Counted from the first letter of the stretch, positions 26,629 to 36,031 are shown. The stretch: 64,000 nt of DNA from Candidatus Bathyarchaeota archaeon (GCA_026014685.1 JAOZHW010000007.1:434001-498000); one strand, 5' to 3'. Numbers and translations: made by a program. Notes: generated by a model from the sequence alone, not told the origin.

Positions 26629-26804
26629 CAGTTGAGTATAGCTTTTGTCTATTTATAAAAAACCTTTGAGTCAAAAATCAACCAGTACCATCTCCAAAGA
26701 GCTGAATTGAAACATGGATTTCGAATATAGATTCAGTCTTCTGAAGATTAATAATTAAAAATCATCAACCTTGGTATTGCCCCCCAAAATGGAAAGGAAT
26801 GTAA

Positions 26805-27746
26805 TTGGTTACTTTAACTGGACTAATAAAAACATTAACTGTCACCTCTAAACCACTTGATTGTTTACCCTACCCTGACAGGAAAAAAATTCAATTCAGA
26901 AGAGGTCCTACACTGGAACTTACATTTCCACAGTTTAGGAATGCCCGAGATAATATTAGTTTACTGAAAAGATATGGAATCAGACAAGTGACTTATGATC
27001 TATTCGAGGCGGATTTCGGCGACTTCAAGATGACAGCAAATCTAAAAATAGTATGCAGAATGTGCCAGCTTGCAGATTTCTTTGAAAAGAATAATTATCA
27101 GATTACTAAGGTCGATGAAGATATTTTCCGAATAAAAAAGGGTAAACTCGAACTAGAAGGCACCTTTAGAATGTTGGAGATATTCAAAGAGTTGAATTCA
27201 GGTGCGTACGAAGCAGACTTTAATGATAGGGTTGTCCTTGATATTGGTGGTTTTCAGGGCGAATCAGCCGTCTACTTTGGCATGGTAGGAGCAAAAAAAG
27301 TTATCGTTTATGAACCCGTCCATGAATATTGCCGATTAATCGAAAAGAACGCTAGCTCTAACCATGTTAACGCTGAAATTCATTGCTCTGGAATTGGTAA
27401 TGAAAACACTATCACGGCGCTTAGCATTTTCGACCCAGTTTATGAAGGTAGCGATCAACCTAGAAAAGAAATTGTCAAAATCACGAACATCACAGACATA
27501 ATAAATCAGAGCAAAGCCGATATTGCAAAAATCGACTGCGAAGGAGCCGAAATATGTCTTACCACAGTTCCAAGTGAGGTCCTGAGAAAAATCCCCCAGT
27601 ACATTATTGAGCTGCATGGCCTGCAAGTTCGAAAAGCGGTTACTTCGAAATTTCTAGAAGCAGGATTTAAAATTACAAAGTCAAAAGGGGGCTCTATTTC
27701 AACAGTTCATTTTCAACAAGGTATAGACAAAGAAAATAAGTTATAG
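26805..27746 (+). CDS. FkbM-family SAM-dependent methyltransferase
   Basis: 313 aa. The SAM-binding motif is VVLDIGGFQGESAVYFGMVGA followed by the acidic strand end VYEPVHEY. The FkbM hallmark IAKIDCEGAEI is intact, and the C-terminus has YIIELHG. These enzymes O-methylate sugars or polyketides, here probably a surface glycan. The N-terminal 120 residues are an extension I do not recognise. The start is TTG at 26805. Base composition is more AT-rich than the genes upstream of 24400, as in several members of this locus, which may indicate exchange of glycan genes. Confidence 0.88.
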   Translation: MVTLTGLIKTLTVTSKPLDCLPYPDRKKIQFRRGPTLELTFPQFRNARDNISLLKRYGIRQVTYDLFEADFGDFKMTANLKIVCRMCQLADFFEKNNYQITKVDEDIFRIKKGKLELEGTFRMLEIFKELNSGAYEADFNDRVVLDIGGFQGESAVYFGMVGAKKVIVYEPVHEYCRLIEKNASSNHVNAEIHCSGIGNENTITALSIFDPVYEGSDQPRKEIVKITNITDIINQSKADIAKIDCEGAEICLTTVPSEVLRKIPQYIIELHGLQVRKAVTSKFLEAGFKITKSKGGSISTVHFQQGIDKENKL

Positions 27747-27752
27747 GCACCG

Positions 27753-28775
27753 CTAAACCAGTTTTTCTCTCCAAACTTGCGGCGCTTTCTTTGTTATCTC
27801 AAGCGGCAACCTATAGGTTGGTTCTTGAGGACCGACCTCTTTTGCCCACTTAACCATGATTTCAATGCCCTTTTTCAAGTTCGTCGTTGTCTTGTAGTTG
27901 AGTAGCTTTTGTGATTTCTCACTAGTACAATACGCGTATTTCACTTCGCCGGGTCTTGCATCCTGATAAATAGGCTTAAGCTTGCTGTTCATGGCTTTTA
28001 AGACAACTTGGCAAGCGTCGTTTATTGAGGTAACCTCGTCGCTGCCAACATTAATTGTCTCGCCGTTAGCTTTACTTTCTAAGCCTGCATTAGCGATGGC
28101 AGGTGCCACGTCGCCGATGTAAGAGAAAGCCCGTTCTTGTTTACCGTCACCGAAAATGTAGGGTTCTTTGTTCTTCATAATTCGGTTTATCCAAATTCCC
28201 AATACGTTTCTGAAGGGGTCAGCGATGTTTTGTCTTGGGCCATAAACGTTGTGGGGCCGTATAATTACAAAATCAAAATCATACGTGTGAGCAAATATTT
28301 TGAGCATGTTTTCACAGTAAGCTTTGCCGCATCCATATGGGTCTTCGGGCATAGGCAACATTTCTTCACTGAAAGGTGGTTGCTGGCTCCCATAGACTGC
28401 CATTGAAGAGGTGAAAACGAATTTTTGGACGTTGTTGTTGACCGCAGCAACTAAGAGGTTATTCATAGGTGTTAAGTTTATGTCGTTGATTTCGATGGGT
28501 GAAAATATTGATTGCCCTTCTGCTGCGTAGGCAGCTAAATGGAAAACTATGTCGAATTTTTCTTCACTAAAAATTGTGTCGACTTTTTGGCGGTCACGAA
28601 GGTCTGCTTTGATGAATTTACTTTTCTTGTTAACGTTTGATTCGTAGCCTCCGCTTAGATCGTCAACCGTTACGACTTTGTGACCTCTTTCAATAAGTTC
28701 ATCAACGAGCCATGAGCCGATAAAGCCTGCTCCGCCTGTGACAAGGACTTTTTTGGATTTCACCAAACTTATCAA
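27753..28775 (-). CDS. NAD-dependent nucleotide-sugar epimerase/dehydratase
   Basis: 340 aa of the extended short-chain dehydrogenase family, near UDP-glucose 4-epimerase. The NAD site is VLVTGGAGFIGSWLVDEL. The catalytic pair is in PYGCGKAYCEN (Tyr and Lys in Y-x3-K), with the preceding Ser in TSSMAVYG. The NPHNVYGP-type segment (RPHNVYGPRQ) and a C-terminal substrate domain are present. It prepares a UDP- or dTDP-sugar for the transferases around it. The exact sugar cannot be told. The ATG/GTG at 28775 precedes a standard N-terminus. Confidence 0.92.
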   Translation of the reverse strand: MISLVKSKKVLVTGGAGFIGSWLVDELIERGHKVVTVDDLSGGYESNVNKKSKFIKADLRDRQKVDTIFSEEKFDIVFHLAAYAAEGQSIFSPIEINDINLTPMNNLLVAAVNNNVQKFVFTSSMAVYGSQQPPFSEEMLPMPEDPYGCGKAYCENMLKIFAHTYDFDFVIIRPHNVYGPRQNIADPFRNVLGIWINRIMKNKEPYIFGDGKQERAFSYIGDVAPAIANAGLESKANGETINVGSDEVTSINDACQVVLKAMNSKLKPIYQDARPGEVKYAYCTSEKSQKLLNYKTTTNLKKGIEIMVKWAKEVGPQEPTYRLPLEITKKAPQVWREKLV

Positions 28776-28836
28776 CCTTTAATTTCTTTTACGTGAACAG
28801 GCTAATAATATTACCTCTTACCCTTTTTTCAGTATG

Positions 28837-30348
28837 TTATTGGCGGCTTCTTAGGCGTCTTTTAACCTTAGCCTTATTTCTGCTTATCCAGCTGAAAACA
28901 GGAATAAGCGGGCCCTTTAGCCACTGTGGCAGAGCATCTTTGAGGTCACGATGCAACCCCAAACGTATAGCAACTCTACCTTTCGAAGTTAATGGCACAT
29001 AGTAACGCGCAATGGGAAACTTTTTGAAGCCGTTGTTTTCCTTGAAAGTATCCAATGAGGGGTGGTTTCCGATTCTGCCATACATAAGCCACCTGTTGCC
29101 ATTGGCCGCACAAACTTCTACTGCTTTGGCTAGAAGAGCATTGTTTAGGGCTTTGTCCCAGTGTTTCTGTAACGAGAGGATCTGGGAGATGATGGCGATT
29201 TGGTCACCGTAGACAATCTGGATAAAACCAACTAATTCGTCGTCAATGTAGGCTCCAATGAAAGTGGCTTTTTTTGCCATAGCCATATTGTCGCCTACGG
29301 ATTTGAGTGATTCTCCATAGTGCGGGAAGGCTCGACCCTGCCTAATCGGTGTTTCATTGTAGATCTTCCAGATGCCCTCAACCAACTTGTCGTCGAGATC
29401 GACCACTTTGACTTTTACACCGCTCTTTTCGGCTCGCCGAACCATATTGCGGGTTTTCTTACCCACCGAACTGAACCAGTCATCAAAGGTTGTTATCTCT
29501 AACAAACCCACATTGTCTTCCGTTCGCAACCAATTACTCTGCGGATTCGTTATTGGGCAACACCAGGCGCGTTCTAGAAAAGTGTAGATATCCACCCTGC
29601 GTTCTTCAAGTTTTTCGATGAAAGCTTGAGTTGGAGAGGCATTTTTTTCGTATTCTTGGTTATCTTTAGCTATCTTTACAAAGAACTTCTTTCTAACTTG
29701 GACAGAGTCAAATTCATCATCCACTTCAAGCAAAAATTTTAGTGCTTCGTAGTAGCGGCCTCTGTGGTTTTTTTTGCCAGTAACGAATAGCCATTCTGGA
29801 TGAATAGATATCACTGTACCTTCCTTTAACCACGTTTTAATTTCCTCTTTTACGGTATCCAGTCCAACCTCAAATATTCTAGTATCTAAGCTGGTAGTTT
29901 TGTATTCATGAAAAGACTGCAACGGGAAACCATTGGGCACTGAAGATTGCTTTTGCCCAAGTTTACGTTTCCAAAGTAGTTGCGCAAACCTGTTGGAGGT
30001 ACCATGATATGTGTAGAAGTTCACGGTTCTTCCAGTTCCCTTCTCTAGACTCGTTAGTTCTTTTTCTGCGTCGTTAGCTATATGTAATCCGATTTCATGT
30101 CTATCCGGCTGTAGCAGTTCCAAAAGTTTTTTATCGGGAATCGTATACGGCGTAAAGAACCAGTAAGCTTTCACCTTTTTGGGCGATTCGTTTACCATTT
30201 TGGCGATGACACGGGCATTTCTAAGATAATCTTTTCCCTTTCTGTTTTTGATGCCTAATGCCACATAGAAAAAACTTTTCTTCCTCGACGAGGGATAAGG
30301 GTAATCAACATCTATTCTGAGTTTTATCGTTGCTTGAATTTCAGTCAC
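28837..30348 (-). CDS. Fusion of polysaccharide-deacetylase-like domain and GNAT/FemAB-like acyltransferase
   Basis: 503 aa. The N-terminal half (about 1-245) has the outline of the NodB deacetylase fold: LRIDVDYPYP at the first strand, HEIGLHIAND at the metal-histidine motif, a YTYHGTS segment, and GTVISIHPEWL near the end. The classical second metal His motif is not fully matched. The C-terminal half (about 260-480) resembles FemAB/GNAT-type transferases, with FIGAYIDDELVGFIQIVYGD and a final GRIGNHPSLDTFKENNGF. A plausible role is removing one acyl group and adding another on a surface sugar. It is placed between the epimerase and two transferases. Confidence 0.75.
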   Translation of the reverse strand: MTEIQATIKLRIDVDYPYPSSRKKSFFYVALGIKNRKGKDYLRNARVIAKMVNESPKKVKAYWFFTPYTIPDKKLLELLQPDRHEIGLHIANDAEKELTSLEKGTGRTVNFYTYHGTSNRFAQLLWKRKLGQKQSSVPNGFPLQSFHEYKTTSLDTRIFEVGLDTVKEEIKTWLKEGTVISIHPEWLFVTGKKNHRGRYYEALKFLLEVDDEFDSVQVRKKFFVKIAKDNQEYEKNASPTQAFIEKLEERRVDIYTFLERAWCCPITNPQSNWLRTEDNVGLLEITTFDDWFSSVGKKTRNMVRRAEKSGVKVKVVDLDDKLVEGIWKIYNETPIRQGRAFPHYGESLKSVGDNMAMAKKATFIGAYIDDELVGFIQIVYGDQIAIISQILSLQKHWDKALNNALLAKAVEVCAANGNRWLMYGRIGNHPSLDTFKENNGFKKFPIARYYVPLTSKGRVAIRLGLHRDLKDALPQWLKGPLIPVFSWISRNKAKVKRRLRSRQ

Positions 30349-30432
30349 TTAAGAAGACTCCACTTGTTTAGCCGTGGCATTAACGTGGCATTGTTATCTT
30401 GCTTCTTTTATGAAAACTTATCTGTAAAGCTA

Positions 30433-31365
30433 TCATAGCTTACTGATTTGATCGAACAATTCCTCACGCACGTAGTACTGCTTGATTTTTGGGTTATCGA
30501 TGAATTCTTGAATAATCGGCGGATGTTCCTTTCTTTCTACGAAACCGTATGGTTCAGGATAGTGATACCTAAGCTTATACTGTATGTCCATCAAAAACTC
30601 TGAAGCCAGTTTCCAAAACTCAGAATCATCTGTCTTGGTCTTCAACGTTTCGTATGCCTCTTGGAATTTAGGCATGGTAAAGTATTCTGCGTGTCGTTTG
30701 GCTTTTTTTAGGAACATCTCTGGAAAAAGCGCCCAATACCTGTAGATATGTTTAGGTAAATAGATCGCCCTAGAGAGGTGATCATGACAATTATTACCAT
30801 ATACAAGTTCTATGCCTTTGTCTAAATAGTTGGAAAGCCGTTTTGGGTTTAAAAAGGCTTTAATTTTTTTCTTCCTCAGGTACCTTTTATCTAAACCCAA
30901 CCTCCATGCATCTTCGATGGCAATTACTTCAGGCAGATTTTTCGAAAAGCGAAATCGGTACTCTTCATTTAGTTTGCGAGTGTTCAACAATTGTACGAAG
31001 GGAAAACTAAATGTATTAACGTCCGGGTAAATGCTTGGCAGAACTTTGATATAGTTGGCTGTTTGTTCATGGATTATTTCGTTGGCTTGAATCGAAAAGA
31101 TGTACTCATGTTGGCATCTGCCTCGTACTTCGTTGGTAACGTCAGCCAGTACAGTCATGTCTTTTTTGTCAGGCCACCGATAACGATAAACCTTAACTTT
31201 TGAGTTTGCTTTGGCGATTTTTTCCAAGATTTCAAAGGTCCCGTCTGTTGAGTATCCATCTGAAACCAAAAATTCGTCACATGCGGGCAAAGCAGAAGCT
31301 ATTGCTTCAACAAAGGGATAACCTTGCTCCAGCACGTTTTTAACTATCATGAACCCTGAAATCAT
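30433..31365 (-). CDS. GT2-like glycosyltransferase
   Basis: 310 aa. The opening is ISGFMIVKNVLEQGYPFVEAI followed by DEFLVSDGYSTDGTFEIL, the GT-A nucleotide-binding pattern of family 2. IFSIQANEIIHE takes the place of the metal-binding DxD strand, where the acidic motif is weak, so the donor site may be divergent. The C-terminal part is basic, with HDHLSRAIYLPKHIYRYW. It probably adds a sugar in the same surface-glycan pathway. Confidence 0.8.
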   Translation of the reverse strand: MISGFMIVKNVLEQGYPFVEAIASALPACDEFLVSDGYSTDGTFEILEKIAKANSKVKVYRYRWPDKKDMTVLADVTNEVRGRCQHEYIFSIQANEIIHEQTANYIKVLPSIYPDVNTFSFPFVQLLNTRKLNEEYRFRFSKNLPEVIAIEDAWRLGLDKRYLRKKKIKAFLNPKRLSNYLDKGIELVYGNNCHDHLSRAIYLPKHIYRYWALFPEMFLKKAKRHAEYFTMPKFQEAYETLKTKTDDSEFWKLASEFLMDIQYKLRYHYPEPYGFVERKEHPPIIQEFIDNPKIKQYYVREELFDQISKL

Positions 31366-31424
31366 AAAATCACATTTGCTGAACTTGTTTAAAAATTCTT
31401 GTAACTTACAAAAATTGTGTCCTC

Positions 31425-32279
31425 TTAGGATTTAACGTATTTCCTGAGTTTCCTCTTAAAAGATTTGTATAAACTCTCAATGAGGGTTGGTCGACGATAT
31501 CGCTCAGGTTGCCACTTTTCAAAGCTAACCTCGGATATTTTGAATTTTTCCTCGTCAAAAAGGACATATTGTCCGCTCTTTATTCGTGGAGAGTTTTTGA
31601 ACAATTCCAAGTTTGAAGCAGTGATGTCATCTTTGTGGTCCCGATCTCGACGAGGTTTAAGCGGTATACAAACCGAACAAAGCGGGCAGAAAGTTGAAAT
31701 CTGTTTTTGGAACGCGGAAATCGGTTTATTCCACCAGCCTTTTTCTATGGGTAAACCGAGGTTGTACCCCAGAATCATGTCAAAGGCGCCCATAACTTCA
31801 CAGCGGTAACACCCTTTTGGGGTAATGCTTGGGCTCCATTGGTCGGCAAGCCAGCATGCGCTTATAAATTTGTTCCGTGTTGCCTCATCCTTGATTAAAT
31901 CTTTACTGGCGCATAGAATTGGTTGGTGAACAACTGTTTCTGAATGGGGATTGTAGTAGATAACACCGTAGTTTTCTCTTATGAACGCTTCTTTTCCGAA
32001 GAAATTCGATGTCCATATCCCTCTTTGTTCTTTTTTTGGGATTTTTGACGCGAAATATTCTGTGAATTCTTTAATCTGTGGATGAAGAGTTGTGTTGCCG
32101 CCAATTATACCGATAACTTTGGGCCAATCCTCAAGTGAGTCCACCGCTTTCTTGAAGGTTTCCAAGTCCATATCCCATTTCGGAGCGTGTGAAATCAGAT
32201 GGGTGCAGTTTGCACAGTTTTTTTCACATCGGTTGGTGATGTCTATCTGGATGCACCAGGTTTCTTTGGCATCTTTCAT
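31425..32279 (-). CDS. Radical SAM protein of the glycan locus
   Basis: 284 aa. The 4Fe-4S/SAM motif is C-x3-C-x2-C in DITNRCEKNCANCTHL. The usual GGEP segment reads IIGGNTTLHPQ, seen in a subgroup of these enzymes. Further cysteines downstream (KGCYRCE; FCPLCSVC) could hold a second cluster. It probably performs radical chemistry such as dehydration or C-C change on a sugar or a carrier. It sits within minus-strand glycosyltransferases at 30433-33505. The substrate is unknown. Confidence 0.85.
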   Translation of the reverse strand: MKDAKETWCIQIDITNRCEKNCANCTHLISHAPKWDMDLETFKKAVDSLEDWPKVIGIIGGNTTLHPQIKEFTEYFASKIPKKEQRGIWTSNFFGKEAFIRENYGVIYYNPHSETVVHQPILCASKDLIKDEATRNKFISACWLADQWSPSITPKGCYRCEVMGAFDMILGYNLGLPIEKGWWNKPISAFQKQISTFCPLCSVCIPLKPRRDRDHKDDITASNLELFKNSPRIKSGQYVLFDEEKFKISEVSFEKWQPERYRRPTLIESLYKSFKRKLRKYVKS

Positions 32280-32368
32280 CGAAGCACACTCCTATTTTGC
32301 TCGTGTTGTTTTTACATCTTAGTTTGCTGGGAGCTTAATTTTACATGGTTGTGCCTATATATAACGGT

Positions 32369-33505
32369 TCAATGCAAACTCTTATCAATAGAATTCTGGA
32401 GTTCAGACCAAACCTTGTTTTGAAAAGCCTCAGGCGTCAATATCCCAATTTTGCTCCATAATTCTCTACGTTTAAGCTCCCACGTGTTCTCAGCATCCAT
32501 AAACCGCAGAATTTTCTCTTTCAAGTCCTCGACCGTTTGCCAACGGTACCGGGCTGGGATGAATTCCCTCATACCGCCGCTGTCATGCACCACTGTCACG
32601 CAGCCACTTGCCAACCCCTCCACTGGCGCGATGCCGAAGTGTTCTCCCTCCATGAGGTGCACATAGATACGGCTGTCCTGAAGCAACTCCAGCAGGTCTG
32701 GAGTGGGCAGGTTGGTTTTTAGGTTGTAATTGGGGGGGAGGCTTTGTTTGAATCGTTCAAACCATTGTTTTTCTGCTTCGATTAGGCCGCCGACGCTTAC
32801 GAACTCAAATTGTGGCAAATCCGTGGCGAGTTGTTTTAGGATTTCATGCCGCTTGGCAGGGATGAAGCGGGCCACGTACACGACGCGTCTTTTGCGTTGG
32901 GCGAGGGGTTTGTCGCACCAGAACTTTTCGAGGTTCACAGGCGGGTAGACTACTATGGGGTCTTTGGCGCCATGCGTCTTCCAGAGGGCTGTGAGGGCGT
33001 CTTTTGTGTAGTTGCTGTTGCAGAAAACCAAATCCAACTTGCTTATGCCTTGTTCCACCCAATGCTTAAACAGCCACAAATACAGCTTCCGTTTCAGTGT
33101 GCCCCTTGCGTAGTCGTAGTGGATTTCGGGGAAATGCACGTAGGCGATGTTTTTTTTGGCTTTGTTTAGGAAAACGGGTTCAAAAGGCGAGCTGGATTGG
33201 GTGGAGAAGAGGTAGTCGTAGCTTAGTTGTTTTCGGTATTTTTTGAGGAGTTTGGCGAAGTTGCGGTGTCGCTTGTAGATGGTGAACGGTGGTTTCTCGT
33301 CGGTTCGGTGTCCCAGTGAGTGGATAGCGACTTGTTTGGGAAAGGTTTCGCCGACGATGTCGCGGTACTTGGCTGCGTCGAAGTCAAAGGTTAACAGCTC
33401 CACGTCCTGCCCGTGGTTGAGGAGGGTTTTGATTACGTTGTGGCAGACGCGTTCTCCGCCGCCGTATATGTCGAGGTATGGGTGAACGACTAGGAACTTG
33501 GCCAA
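32369..33505 (-). CDS. GT4-family glycosyltransferase, ALG2/ALG11-like
   Basis: 378 aa, GT-B fold. The start FLVVHPYLDIYGGGERVCHNV has the GGGERV turn common in mannosyltransferases of the ALG2/ALG11 kind. VVYVARFIPAKRHEIL begins the donor domain, and EHFGIAPVEGLASGCVTVV has the E-x7-E motif. It probably extends a lipid-linked oligosaccharide for N-glycosylation. It is divergent from the B12-type radical SAM gene. Confidence 0.9.
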   Translation of the reverse strand: MAKFLVVHPYLDIYGGGERVCHNVIKTLLNHGQDVELLTFDFDAAKYRDIVGETFPKQVAIHSLGHRTDEKPPFTIYKRHRNFAKLLKKYRKQLSYDYLFSTQSSSPFEPVFLNKAKKNIAYVHFPEIHYDYARGTLKRKLYLWLFKHWVEQGISKLDLVFCNSNYTKDALTALWKTHGAKDPIVVYPPVNLEKFWCDKPLAQRKRRVVYVARFIPAKRHEILKQLATDLPQFEFVSVGGLIEAEKQWFERFKQSLPPNYNLKTNLPTPDLLELLQDSRIYVHLMEGEHFGIAPVEGLASGCVTVVHDSGGMREFIPARYRWQTVEDLKEKILRFMDAENTWELKRRELWSKIGILTPEAFQNKVWSELQNSIDKSLH

Positions 33506-33644
33506 GCGTTTCAGTCTCTTTTGAGTTGGGTTGTCTCTTCTTTTTCTTTTGGCAACTAAAGAAGTTTGCTAGACGATGGGTGTAGGCGTTTTTTAGCAAG
33601 ATATATACGCGGGGTTGGAAAGTGTGTTGTAGGATGGCGCTTCG

Positions 33645-35048
33645 GTGAAACAAGAAAAAATGACCTCCCAAAGGAAGCTTAAAGTTGTTTTCGCTGACCC
33701 CCCGTTTGGAAAAGAAGCTAAAGGGGAAGCCGTAACTGAATCTCCGAATTTGGGCATTCTCTACATCATCGGCTACGCCCGAGAGCGCCTATCAAACGTT
33801 GAATTTACCTATCTTGAGCCGTTTCTCTCCCTCGAGGAGCACTTAGAGAAAGTTAAGCAAATCAAACCTGACGTTTACGCCATCTCTTTCACCACTCCGA
33901 GAAGAGACCTCTCCTTTGAAACCATCGCCAAGGTGAAGGCGCTGGGTTTGGACATGGTTATGGCTGCTGGCGGTGCGCACCCAACCATCGACCCCGAGGA
34001 CGTCTTAAAAAACACCGCCATCGACGTCTGCATCGTGGGCGAAGGCGAAGAAACAACAACCGAGTTGCTCCAAAGAATCCAAGCCAACCAACCCATAATC
34101 GACGTTTTGGGCACTGTTAACCGCCAAAAAAACAACGGTCTACGCCCCCTGCTGACCGACATAGACTTTTTCCCTGCTTGGGATCTGATCGACTTCGAGA
34201 ACTATGATGTCGCGGTAAGCAGAAAGAAACGTATGGCCTACCTTTTGCCCATCCGCGGCTGCCCCAACTACTGCACCTACTGCAGCAACCCCGTCTGGAA
34301 ACTCGAAAAGCCTTGGATTCGTATGCGGTCGCCGAAGAACATCGCCCAAGAAGTCCAGTACCTCTACGGCAGGGGCATACGGGAAATCTACATCCGCAGT
34401 GACACCTTCAACGTAGACATAAAGTGGGCGCTTGAGGTTCTATGCGAAATCGAGAAACTAAAGCTGAAGGGATTGATTTTCCAGTGTAACCTGCGCGCTG
34501 ACAAACTTAACGATGAACTGGCCAAGAAGCTGCATGACGTGCATGTTTGGCTGGCGCATATCGGGTTGGAGTCTGCTAACGACCGCGTGTTGCGGGGTAT
34601 CGGCAAAAACGCCACTCAAGCCGACAACATCCGCACCCTCGAATTGCTCAAGAAGCACGGGGTTAAAGTTTATGGGTTCTTGATGCTCTACAACGCTTGG
34701 GAAACCAACGGCAAACTCGAATACGAAACGCCTGAGGAAGTCCAAAACACACTCGACTTCGCCAAAAACTGCCTCAAAGACAACCTCATCGAATACATCT
34801 CTTGGTCCATAACCAACCCCATCATCGGCTCTAAACTCTACCACATAGCCAAAAAACACGGCATAGCAGCCTACAACGTCAAAATCGGGAACTGCATGCG
34901 GCTACCAGGCATCAGCGAGGAGCAGATGGTGGAGCATGTGAAGCAGGGTATGATACTGCAACTCTTAAACGGCATTCAAAAAGGCATGATAGCTGGAAAG
35001 GGTGCGAAGAGGGCTGCACAGAAAGCTGTGAAAATACTTAACATGTAA
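33645..35048 (+). CDS. B12-binding-domain radical SAM protein
   Basis: 467 aa. The N-terminal cobalamin-binding-like domain (about 10-160) includes VVFADPPFG, YAISFTTPRRDLSFETIAK, MAAGGAHPTIDPEDVL and IDVCIVGEGEET. The DxHxxG base-off motif is not seen, as in many BchE-type members. The radical SAM core has RGCPNYCTYCSNPVW (C-x3-C-x2-C). Such enzymes methylate unactivated carbons or rearrange rings. GTG at 33645 or ATG at 33660 can start it. It may modify a lipid or glycan carrier, given the genes beside it. Confidence 0.9.
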   Translation: MKQEKMTSQRKLKVVFADPPFGKEAKGEAVTESPNLGILYIIGYARERLSNVEFTYLEPFLSLEEHLEKVKQIKPDVYAISFTTPRRDLSFETIAKVKALGLDMVMAAGGAHPTIDPEDVLKNTAIDVCIVGEGEETTTELLQRIQANQPIIDVLGTVNRQKNNGLRPLLTDIDFFPAWDLIDFENYDVAVSRKKRMAYLLPIRGCPNYCTYCSNPVWKLEKPWIRMRSPKNIAQEVQYLYGRGIREIYIRSDTFNVDIKWALEVLCEIEKLKLKGLIFQCNLRADKLNDELAKKLHDVHVWLAHIGLESANDRVLRGIGKNATQADNIRTLELLKKHGVKVYGFLMLYNAWETNGKLEYETPEEVQNTLDFAKNCLKDNLIEYISWSITNPIIGSKLYHIAKKHGIAAYNVKIGNCMRLPGISEEQMVEHVKQGMILQLLNGIQKGMIAGKGAKRAAQKAVKILNM

Positions 35049-35109
35049 CTGGTCCCATTAAATGTTAAATTATGTTGTTTAGGGGCGGCTTCAGGTTAAG
35101 TTTATTTTG

Positions 35110-35123
35110 CCCAATTAATTGGG
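35110..35123. promoter_or_regulatory. 14-bp perfect palindrome before the toxin-antitoxin pair
   Basis: CCCAATTAATTGGG is a perfect inverted repeat 15 bases before the likely GTG start of the antitoxin and just after a T-rich TATA-like element. AbrB-type antitoxins commonly bind such sites to repress their own operon. Direct sequence observation; operator role inferred. Confidence 0.55.
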
Positions 35124-35137
35124 TAAAATGGTGCCCT

Positions 35138-35380
35138 GTGACCGAGACCACCTACTACGAAAACAAAATTTACTTACCTAAAGAAATAAAGAAAAAACTA
35201 GGTATAGTAGAGGGAGACGTGTTGCATATCGAAATCGTTGAAAAAGGTACAGTAAAACTAAGTGTAGTACGCAGATGCGGTGCAGCCAAGAGGGCACTGG
35301 AAAAACTTGACAACCCTCCAGATATGGGGACAATTAAGGGAACCTTGTCAAGGGAAGAAATCTATGAAGATATTACTTGA
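35138..35380 (+). CDS. vapB: AbrB/VapB-type antitoxin
   Basis: 80 aa from the GTG at 35138. A swapped-hairpin AbrB DNA-binding domain is visible: YYENKIYLPKEIKKKLGIVEGD, then VLHIEIVEKGTVKLSVV. The C-terminal region (ALEKLDNPPDMGTIKG) would wrap the toxin. The frame is open upstream, but that part (hydrophobic, not conserved-looking) overlaps the palindrome and is probably not translated. The vapC start lies inside its last codons. Confidence 0.85.
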   Translation: MTETTYYENKIYLPKEIKKKLGIVEGDVLHIEIVEKGTVKLSVVRRCGAAKRALEKLDNPPDMGTIKGTLSREEIYEDIT

Positions 35381-35804
35381 CACAAACATCCTGGTGCATG
35401 CATATAACAAGTCTTCACCTCATCAACAAGAAGCCGCCAACATTCTAAAGAAAGCCCTGAAGGGAGAAACAAAAGCCTGCTTAACGCCTCAAATCCTCTA
35501 TGAGTTATTTATGGTAGTCACTAACCCAAAAAGAGTTGAGAAGCCCCTGCCAATTGCTGAAGCAGCCGATTTATGTATCGACCTTTGGGAAAGCAACAAT
35601 ATCGACAAATTAAACCATTCAGAAGTTGCACTGTTGGAAGTCTTCAAGCTTGTAAAGAAGCTTAAACTTGACAGAGCTAAGATTTTTGATTGTGTGCTGG
35701 CTGTGATTGCTAAAGAAAACAACGTAAAGACAATCTTCACAGAAAACATCGATTACTTCAAGCGGTATTCATTCTTAAAAACGCATAACCCGTTTGAAAG
35801 ATAA
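35364..35804 (+). CDS. vapC: PIN-domain toxin VapC
   Basis: 146 aa. PIN-domain ribonuclease with the acidic site residues spread along the chain: LLDTNILVHAY (first Asp), TPQILYELFMVV (Glu), KIFDCVLAVIAKEN (Asp), and TIFTENIDYF near the end. These residues hold Mg/Mn for RNA cleavage in the family. The ATG at 35364 overlaps the antitoxin gene by 17 bases, the usual coupled arrangement. A stable hairpin-like sequence follows at 35824. Confidence 0.9.
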   Translation: MKILLDTNILVHAYNKSSPHQQEAANILKKALKGETKACLTPQILYELFMVVTNPKRVEKPLPIAEAADLCIDLWESNNIDKLNHSEVALLEVFKLVKKLKLDRAKIFDCVLAVIAKENNVKTIFTENIDYFKRYSFLKTHNPFER

Positions 35805-35823
35805 ATTTGCGGTCGCCATAGCC

Positions 35824-35837
35824 CCCCATATTTGGGG
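35824..35837 (+). terminator. Short hairpin after vapC
   Basis: CCCCA and TGGGG form a 5-bp stem around TATT, 20 bases after the vapC stop. No U-tract follows, so a terminator role is only a suggestion; it may be a processing or protein-binding hairpin. Confidence 0.3.
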
Positions 35838-36031
35838 ATTTGGAGCAGCGTTTTTGCAGTGAAGCAGGCAGAGCAACAATTCACCACAGGCCTCTATCAA
35901 GTTGAAGCCAATCAGCCGAGTTTCGTGTTTGCTGCACCCTATTTTGGAGGTTTCGGGACAAATTTATTAACCAAAACTGCAGTGATATGCTAATATAACC
36001 CAGTTGTGTATGCATTGAGCGAGGAAGAGGT

